Assembly: GCA_016929305.1 (NCBI GenBank) | Contig: JAFGJC010000255.1 | Span: 1 to 8,010, forward strand | Origin: a candidate division CSSED10-310 bacterium | GTDB taxonomy: Bacteria; CSSED10-310; JAFGJC01 | Direction of reading: 5' to 3' | Length of the DNA stretch: 8,010 nucleotides | In this document: one piece after another, positions 1-5,010 of the stretch | Position numbering within the stretch: position 1 is the first letter of the stretch | Layout of the letters: the number at the start of each line of letters is the position of its first letter | Position numbers and translations under genes: made by a program | Notes under the pieces: model-generated | What the model saw: only the letters and a program-made list of their open reading frames with translations | Database searches by the model: none | What the model was told of the DNA's origin: nothing

Positions 1-152
1 AAAGGAGAATCATACATAACTGAAAACGCTTCATGATTTACCTCCATCAACAGAAAAAATGTTCCAATCAATTTTAACATAGTCAGAAGATAGAACCCAG
101 TAGAAATATTTTCGACGGTTTCTTGAAGCATAACATTGCAGGTGCTAACATC

Positions 153-183
153 CTCCCCCTCAGGTGTCGACTCTCAGAGGGAG
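153..183 (+). promoter_or_regulatory. Possible hairpin sequestering the wzm Shine-Dalgarno site
   Basis: CTCC (153-156) and CTC (159-161) can pair with GAGGGAG (177-183), giving seven base pairs (six G-C/C-G or A-T pairs flanking a two-C bulge at 157-158, as read) with a 15-base loop. The 3' arm is the purine-rich ribosome-binding site just before the ATG at 188, so folding would hide it. The stem is directly visible in sequence; that it regulates translation is inference, and the bulge and loop make its stability uncertain. Confidence 0.3.
176..183 (+). promoter_or_regulatory. Ribosome-binding site of wzm
   Basis: AGAGGGAG ends four bases before the ATG at 188. This decides the start: the alternative in-frame GTG at 164 would place the purine tract inside the coding sequence and has a pyrimidine-rich upstream region with no Shine-Dalgarno match. 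Confidence 0.7.
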
Positions 184-187
184 TTAT

Positions 188-1015
188 ATGGCGTTGCTGA
201 AAGATTTCATTGAGGTGTTTCGTTGCCGGGCTTTAATTCAAGCCTTGGTCGTCAGGGAACTAAAAGCAAGATATAGAGGTTCTATTCTTGGATTTCTCTG
301 GTCTCTCCTAAATCCGTTTCTTCTGATGCTTGTGTATTGGCTCGTGTTCTCCGTTTATCTCAGATACGATAATCTTGAGAATTACCATGTGTTCCTGTTC
401 TGCGGCTTACTACCTTGGATATGGTTTTCTTCTTCCCTGCTGGAAGGGTGCAACTCAATTATTGCAGGAGCCAGTCTTGTAAAAAAAGTTCTCTTTCCAG
501 CAGAAATACTGCCAATTGTAGTTGTCCTTTCAAATTTGATACATTTTTTTCTCGCTTTACCCATTTTAATTGTGTTTCTTATCGTCACTGGAATAAACAG
601 CGGTTTCAATATTCTCGGTTTTCCTATTATTGTATTTGTGCAATTACTCTTTACATTGGGACTGGTTCTTTTAATATCTGCAGTATCAGTCCATTTAAGA
701 GACATTCAACAGATTTTAGCTAATGTGGTTACGCTTTGGTTCTTCTTGACACCGATAATATATCCAGCGTCATCTCTCCCGCCCAAAGCAAAGGACTATA
801 TGTTTTTTATGGTTTTAAATCCAATGTGGCATATTATGGAAGGATACCATCATGTTTTTCTAAAATCGATGGTTTTTAAGGATGGTAACCCATTGTTGGC
901 GAGTGGATTTCCCTGGTATGGCTTACTGGGTGTGACCGTTTTTTCAATTTTCCTGATCGTTATCAGTTATCACGTGTTCAGCCGATTCAAGTCGTCATTT
1001 TCGGAGGAGATTTGA
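188..1015 (+). CDS. wzm: ABC-2 type polysaccharide exporter permease (Wzm family)
   Basis: This is the inner-membrane channel half of an ABC exporter that moves a lipid-linked polysaccharide (O-antigen, or teichoic-acid-like polymer) from the cytoplasmic to the outer face of the cytoplasmic membrane. The product is 275 residues, normal for the family. Family landmarks are the amphipathic N-terminal motif RELKARYRGSILGFLW (residues 23-38), the LLPW patch in the second membrane segment, KKVLFPAEILP after it, HLRDIQQI near the middle, and FFLTPIIYP followed by LNPM. About six hydrophobic segments can be drawn (roughly 38-56, 66-86, 103-131, 140-168, 180-197, 242-265). Start 188 is chosen for its adjacent ribosome-binding site; GTG 164 would add eight residues. 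The stop overlaps the wzt start (TGATG), so the two transporter subunits are translationally coupled. The family is certain; the exact substrate is unknown. Confidence 0.95.
   Translation: MALLKDFIEVFRCRALIQALVVRELKARYRGSILGFLWSLLNPFLLMLVYWLVFSVYLRYDNLENYHVFLFCGLLPWIWFSSSLLEGCNSIIAGASLVKKVLFPAEILPIVVVLSNLIHFFLALPILIVFLIVTGINSGFNILGFPIIVFVQLLFTLGLVLLISAVSVHLRDIQQILANVVTLWFFLTPIIYPASSLPPKAKDYMFFMVLNPMWHIMEGYHHVFLKSMVFKDGNPLLASGFPWYGLLGVTVFSIFLIVISYHVFSRFKSSFSEEI
1003..1009 (+). promoter_or_regulatory. Ribosome-binding site of wzt
   Basis: GGAGGAG lies inside the end of wzm, five bases before the ATG at 1015. It fixes the wzt start at ATG 1015 rather than at the immediately preceding in-frame TTG at 1012. 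It is the strongest Shine-Dalgarno match in the window. Confidence 0.8.
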
Positions 1016-2361
1016 TGGTTAAACCTGCCATTTGTGTTGAGGACGTTTCAAAAGCGTTTAAAAAACATCATCGGCGAAAGCACTTTCTGACGATGAAGAG
1101 TACACTGGTCAAGGATATCTGGGCACGGAATAGAACCAGTGATGATCTGTTCTGGGCGTTGAAGAATATAAACATTGATGTAAAGCAAGGTGAAACCGTT
1201 GGATTGATTGGATCCAATGGATCAGGTAAATCAACTCTGTTAAAAATTTTTGCGGGTATCCTCAAACCGACTTCAGGTCATGTGCACATTAATGGAAGGC
1301 TTTCAGCTTTAATTGAACTTGGTGCCGGGTTTCATCCCGAGATATCCGGCAGAGAAAACGTTTTCATCAATGGTATAATGCTCGGTTTATCTAAAAGTGA
1401 GATCCATCGTAAGTTTAAAGAAATTGTGGATTTTGCTGAATTATGGGATTTTATCGACAATCCAGTCAGAACCTATTCTTCAGGTATGTTCATGAGACTT
1501 GGATTTTCAGTTGCAGTTCATGTTAATCCCGAGATTCTACTGATAGACGAGGTGTTGGCCGTTGGTGATCAGTCATTTGTTCATAAATGTCTTGAGCGTA
1601 TCTTCGATTTCAAGCGCCGAAAAAAAACAATAGTTGTTGTATCTCATGATCTTTCCTCGATAGAAAAACTCTGCAGTCGTGTTATGTGGTTATCCGGGGG
1701 AAATCAAAAACAACTCGGACCATCTCGTGAAGTTATCGGTTCATATCTCATGGCGGTTTCAAAAAAGGAAGAGGATCGGTATGCTTCACAGCACCAAAAG
1801 ATTGTGGAATCAATAGATTCACTAAGCGCGTCAGAGGATGGTGAATCCCCACCGAATGGATTGTCGGTGGAGTCCGGTTTACTCGGAAATATGGAAAAAC
1901 CTCGAAGATGGGGGACCGGGGAGGTGGAAATTTCCAAGGTGCTTATCCTGGATTCGAAAAATGAACAACGATATGTGTTCCAGACCGGAGAGCCGGTTTC
2001 AATACGTATTGAATACTCCGCAAAACAAAAAATAGAGAATCCCGTTTTCGGAATTGGTTTTAATCTATTGGATGGCACCTGGTGTTTTGGAACCAATACA
2101 CACCTGGAAAATATTCGAATCAGGTCGGTTGAGGGAACTGGATGGGTTCAAATCGTTTTCCCAAGTTTGCCGCTCCTAGAAAATACTTATTTAATGAGTG
2201 TTGCTGTTCATGCTGCTGATGAAAAACCATATGATTATCATAATAAGATGTATACCGTCGCATTTCGTTCCACAATCAGAGATGGTGGTATCTTCCGACC
2301 GGATCATGAGTGGCTTTTTTCAGGAAATGTTTCTATTATTAATGCAGATGAATCATCATAA
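1015..2361 (+). CDS. wzt: ABC exporter ATPase with C-terminal glycan-recognition domain (Wzt family)
   Basis: This is the ATP-hydrolysing partner of Wzm (448 residues). The nucleotide-binding domain spans about 1-245: Walker A GSNGSGKST (66-74), the Wzt/TagH-type ELGAGFHPEISGREN segment (101-115), signature YSSGMFMRL (154-162), Walker B ILLIDE with D178 and E179, D-loop AVGD (182-185) and switch His H211. A polar, acidic/Ser-rich linker (about 250-295) joins it to a beta-rich C-terminal domain (about 298-442; WGTGEVEI, FQTGEPVSIRIEY, NPVFGIGF) of the Wzt_C type. In E. coli O8/O9a Wzt, that domain binds the modified non-reducing end of the O-polysaccharide and makes export depend on it. Its presence here, directly before a methyltransferase gene, suggests the same capped-chain recognition, but ligand specificity cannot be read. 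ATG 1015 overlaps the wzm stop by one base; the TAA at 2359-2361 overlaps a two-codon mini-ORF leading into the next gene. Confidence 0.95.
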   Translation: MVKPAICVEDVSKAFKKHHRRKHFLTMKSTLVKDIWARNRTSDDLFWALKNINIDVKQGETVGLIGSNGSGKSTLLKIFAGILKPTSGHVHINGRLSALIELGAGFHPEISGRENVFINGIMLGLSKSEIHRKFKEIVDFAELWDFIDNPVRTYSSGMFMRLGFSVAVHVNPEILLIDEVLAVGDQSFVHKCLERIFDFKRRKKTIVVVSHDLSSIEKLCSRVMWLSGGNQKQLGPSREVIGSYLMAVSKKEEDRYASQHQKIVESIDSLSASEDGESPPNGLSVESGLLGNMEKPRRWGTGEVEISKVLILDSKNEQRYVFQTGEPVSIRIEYSAKQKIENPVFGIGFNLLDGTWCFGTNTHLENIRIRSVEGTGWVQIVFPSLPLLENTYLMSVAVHAADEKPYDYHNKMYTVAFRSTIRDGGIFRPDHEWLFSGNVSIINADESS

Positions 2362-2369
2362 TGAAATGA
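2361..2369 (+). other. Two-codon mini-ORF (ATG AAA TGA) bridging wzt and the methyltransferase gene
   Basis: The last A of the wzt TAA stop is the first base of ATG AAA TGA, and the last A of its AAA codon plus the TG of its TGA form the ATG at 2366. The three reading frames are thus chained as TAATG then ATGA. No Shine-Dalgarno site precedes it. It may be chance, or it may help terminating ribosomes restart at 2366. Confidence 0.3.
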
Positions 2370-3874
2370 ACGATCCTAAAAATCTGGCGGATAAAATTCG
2401 AGCAAAAATCCGTGAACTACACAAAACCGAACCCGGGAAAATCCTTGATTTATCCTCACCTGTACCCCCTACAAAGAAAGAATTGAATCCCGATACGGAT
2501 CCAGAGGCGTTTTCCAAAGTCAGACTCAAATATGAGCAACAGCTGAAAAAGATTAACTCCGATTTTAAAACAGATATCACGTTTTCGGATGACGATGACC
2601 TCATAGCATCTTTGACACAGCTTAACGAAATGGCTCAGAGTCCATTAAAAATACCGTCCTCAAAAAGATTTCTGGGAATTTTGCGAAAGTTTGTACAGCG
2701 AATTGTCAGATTCGGTTTTTCAGGTCATTTTACGAGACAGGAAGAATTGATCTCTTTCATCATTCAGGCAGTAAACCAGCTCAATCATAAAATACGTTTG
2801 TTCGCATCTGAACAATGCAGGTTTAATTCAAATTTAGCGGAGTATGCTCTTTCAATTGTACCCGTCATGGATGAGAAAACACGCTATGCTTACGATACTA
2901 TGAACGAAATTTTAAAAGAGAATATGATGCTCATGGTTAAACGAATGGATAATTTATTTGAAGGCTTGGATAGAAGGCAGACGGAAGTTATAACCTGGCT
3001 GGAAAACACGAGCAAAGATTTTCAAAATGTAATGAATCAGTTTGAAATCTTGAAAAAAGAAACAACCCGGTCCTTACTGCTGCAACATCAAAAACTTGAG
3101 AAGGCAAACCTGGGAGCAGCTGCGAGATTCGATATGGATAAGCAATTTTCCGATACTGACGAGGATATTATCGGCGAATACGCGTATTATCAATTTGAGC
3201 AGGAACATCGAGGTTCGGAAGATACGATCAGAAAAAACCAGAAACGCTATCTCAAGATTTTTAGAAATCATTCACCTGTCCTGGATATTGGTTGTGGCAG
3301 AGGTGAGATGCTGGAATTATTGAAAGCGGAAGGCATTCCAGCAAAAGGGATAGACAGTAATCACGATATGATAGGAATTTGTCTTCAGAAAGCACTCGAT
3401 GCCGAAAGGAATGATGCTTTAGTTTTCCTGAAAGATACGAAGAAGGAAACATGGGGCGCTATTTTCTCTGCACAGGTTATAGAACATCTGCCCAGAAGAG
3501 TGGTTCAGAAATACTTTGAACTGGCATTCGATGCATTGAAACCGGGAGGGTTACTTTGTATTGAAACGGTGAACACAGCATCCCCGTTTGCATTGATGAA
3601 CCACTATTATAGAGACCCGACCCATCAACCTCCTGTGCATCCTGACACATATAAATTTCTTGCCGAAACGGTGGGATTCATAGAGGTTGATATCGAATAT
3701 CTATCGTCGCCGGAAGGTATTGTTGAGCTTTCTTCATACAATGATCACTCATCAGACTCAGCGGAAAAAAAATTCAATCAATTGGTGGATGCAATTACTC
3801 AAATTCAAACATTTTTATATGCTCCAAGTGATATTATGATGATTGCCCACAAGCCTTCTGATACAGAATCATGA
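2366..3874 (+). CDS. SAM-dependent methyltransferase with long helical/coiled-coil N-terminus
   Basis: The 502-residue product has two parts. Residues 1-90 are charged and probably partly disordered. Residues 95-145 hold a basic, amphipathic stretch (KRFLGILRKFVQRIVRFG) that could sit on the membrane, and about 170-250 look strongly helical and heptad-like. Residues about 268-495 form a class I methyltransferase: YYQFEQEHRGSEDTI leader, motif I VLDIGCGRGE (305-314), acidic D330 for the SAM ribose, SAQVIEHLP (368-376), LKPGGLL (391-397) and DPTH (417-420). This family is common in O-antigen loci; the likely acceptor is a sugar of the glycan, but methyl position and target are unknown. There is no kinase domain, unlike WbdD of E. 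coli O9a. The start is uncertain: ATG 2366 follows the wzt stop by four bases; in-frame ATGs at 2348 and 2342 would add six or eight residues. None has a good Shine-Dalgarno site, so coupling to wzt is likely. Confidence 0.88.
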   Translation: MNDPKNLADKIRAKIRELHKTEPGKILDLSSPVPPTKKELNPDTDPEAFSKVRLKYEQQLKKINSDFKTDITFSDDDDLIASLTQLNEMAQSPLKIPSSKRFLGILRKFVQRIVRFGFSGHFTRQEELISFIIQAVNQLNHKIRLFASEQCRFNSNLAEYALSIVPVMDEKTRYAYDTMNEILKENMMLMVKRMDNLFEGLDRRQTEVITWLENTSKDFQNVMNQFEILKKETTRSLLLQHQKLEKANLGAAARFDMDKQFSDTDEDIIGEYAYYQFEQEHRGSEDTIRKNQKRYLKIFRNHSPVLDIGCGRGEMLELLKAEGIPAKGIDSNHDMIGICLQKALDAERNDALVFLKDTKKETWGAIFSAQVIEHLPRRVVQKYFELAFDALKPGGLLCIETVNTASPFALMNHYYRDPTHQPPVHPDTYKFLAETVGFIEVDIEYLSSPEGIVELSSYNDHSSDSAEKKFNQLVDAITQIQTFLYAPSDIMMIAHKPSDTES

Positions 3875-5010
3875 AAAAAAAAGTTCCGTTACGTTATCAT
3901 CATATCGAACCTTCCGTCATTCCAATAGACCGGCCACCAAGGATTATTATCTGTGCTGTGCAAATACCGTTTGTAAAAGGAGGTGCAGAAAAACATATCG
4001 ATTCGCTTTACCAGGAGTTGCTGCGTCGAAATTTTGATGTTGATGTTGTGCGAATTCCATTTAAATGGTATCCGCCCCGGCAAATTCTTAATGATGCGCT
4101 CGCATGGCGTTTCATCGATTTAACCCAAAGCAATGGATTACCCGTAGATCTAGTCATCACAACCCGTTTCCCGTCCTATTGTCTTCGGCATCCCCGAAAA
4201 ATTGCCTGGGTATTGCATCAGCATCGTCAAGTATATGATCTTCTCAATACAGAATATTCAGATTTCCATGACACAACAGATGATGATCATGTACGGGGTT
4301 TGATTTATGAACTCGATAGAAGGTCATTAAATGAATGCAGGAAGGTATTTGGCAACTCACAAAATGTATCTCAGCGCATGAAAAAATTTTTGGGAATAGA
4401 GAGTGAACCTCTTTACCATCCTCCGCCGCTTCTGGGAAAATATCGATGTGAAGAGTATGGTTCTTTTTTATTGGTTGTCGGAAGACTTGAAGCGAATAAA
4501 CGCGTTGATCTGGTTGTGAAAGCACTGGCAGAAACAAAGAATCCAATTCATTTGAAAATTGCCGGTCAAGGTCCCCAAATGTCACAATTAAAAACTCTTG
4601 CTCAGGATTTGTCAGTGTCGGAAAGGATTGAATTCTTAGGATATGTTCCAGATGAAGCGCTTTTAGATTTGTATGCACACTGTGGTGCCGTCGTGTATGT
4701 TCCTCTTGATGAGGATTATGGTTATATAACTCTTGAGGCATTTCATAGTGGTAAAACGGTTATAACTACACAGGATGCCGGAGGTGTTCTTGAATTTGTG
4801 TCCGACGGGGAGTCGGGGATTGTATCAGAAGCAAATCCATCTTCTCTCTCTCATGCTATGGATCGATGGTTTTCGCTTTCTGATCAAGGTCGATCTCTCG
4901 CTGAAAAGGGATATTCAAACATTAAATCGATTACATGGGATTATGTTATTGATCGTCTAACCGAACAATTAAGGAAATCGCGATCGATCAGTCGGAGCGG
5001 TACTGTATGA
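3871..5010 (+). CDS. GT4-family glycosyltransferase
   Basis: The 379-residue product is a retaining GT-B fold glycosyltransferase that would add a sugar from a nucleotide donor to the growing glycan in the cytoplasm. Visible landmarks: N-terminal strand and glycine loop IIICAVQIPFVKGGAE (25-40), VGRLEANKRVD (203-213) with the phosphate-contacting R205 and K210, AGQGP (231-235), and a complete EX7E motif EDYGYITLE (E281 and E289), followed by SGKTVITT and LEFVSDGESG. It carries about 22 extra residues before the first Rossmann strand; no other start in frame fits. The ATG overlaps the methyltransferase stop as ATGA, with no clear ribosome-binding site, so it is probably translated by coupling. 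Nine A bases follow the ATG directly. It is a recognisable paralogue of the first domain of the next gene. Donor and linkage are unknown. Confidence 0.93.
   Translation: MKKKVPLRYHHIEPSVIPIDRPPRIIICAVQIPFVKGGAEKHIDSLYQELLRRNFDVDVVRIPFKWYPPRQILNDALAWRFIDLTQSNGLPVDLVITTRFPSYCLRHPRKIAWVLHQHRQVYDLLNTEYSDFHDTTDDDHVRGLIYELDRRSLNECRKVFGNSQNVSQRMKKFLGIESEPLYHPPPLLGKYRCEEYGSFLLVVGRLEANKRVDLVVKALAETKNPIHLKIAGQGPQMSQLKTLAQDLSVSERIEFLGYVPDEALLDLYAHCGAVVYVPLDEDYGYITLEAFHSGKTVITTQDAGGVLEFVSDGESGIVSEANPSSLSHAMDRWFSLSDQGRSLAEKGYSNIKSITWDYVIDRLTEQLRKSRSISRSGTV
4994..4997 (+). promoter_or_regulatory. Ribosome-binding site of the double glycosyltransferase gene
   Basis: GGAG sits in the last codons of the preceding gene, nine bases before ATG 5007, which itself overlaps the upstream stop (ATGA). 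It supports 5007 as the start, and the product begins directly with the first Rossmann strand (MRIALLAPSPVP). Confidence 0.5.

Larger units (their letters stand above)
1..187. other. Non-coding leader/intergenic region upstream of wzm
   Basis: All three forward frames are closed by stops within the first 40 bases, so at most about 11 codons of an upstream gene (frame 1, stop TGA at 34-36) could enter here, and no convincing gene is seen on either strand. The region is AT-rich up to about 150, then has a C-rich tract (152-159) and the wzm ribosome-binding site. A weak sigma-70-like pair can be drawn (TTGAAG at 123-128, 17-base spacer, TAACAT at 146-151), but each hexamer matches consensus at only four of six positions. 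No JUMPstart/ops-type element and no rho-independent terminator were found. Confidence 0.6.

Noticed and set aside
33..77. Possible 14-codon leader peptide from ATG 33
   Set aside because: The only good Shine-Dalgarno match (AAAGGAG at 1-7) is about 25 bases away, and there is no regulatory codon run or attenuator hairpin.
75..151. Three copies of TAACAT (75-80, 131-136, 146-151) as an operator repeat
   Set aside because: The six-base word is short, AT-rich and unevenly spaced, so chance is a sufficient explanation.
164..187. Upstream GTG start for wzm at 164
   Set aside because: The purine-rich ribosome-binding site at 176-183 fits ATG 188; GTG 164 has only a C-rich tract upstream, and the extra residues are not typical of the family.
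1..187. JUMPstart/ops (RfaH) element upstream of the glycan operon
   Set aside because: Searched by eye for the GGCGGTAG core and the longer JUMPstart pattern; neither is present.
382..705. 107-codon - strand and 102-codon + strand frames inside wzm
   Set aside because: Both are covered by the conserved membrane segments of Wzm in the true frame, and their products are not membrane-like or family-like.
1704..2096. 130-codon open frame on the - strand inside wzt
   Set aside because: It lies opposite the Wzt C-terminal domain; the Ser/Pro-rich product shows no motif, so it is a shadow.
2198..2365. Upstream in-frame extension of the methyltransferase to ATG 2198 (558 residues)
   Set aside because: It would overlap about 160 bases of the Wzt C-terminal domain in another frame, and the extension (Met-, Leu- and Ile-rich) looks like out-of-frame translation of a real gene.
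3000..3874. WbdD-type kinase domain attached to the methyltransferase
   Set aside because: The protein ends about 50 residues after the last methyltransferase strand, and no HxD or DFG-type kinase motifs are seen in either part.
4244..4741. 165-codon open frame on the - strand inside the first GT4 gene
   Set aside because: The + strand encodes conserved GT4 motifs throughout; the antisense product is His- and Leu-rich, with no recognisable domain or ribosome-binding site, so it is a shadow.
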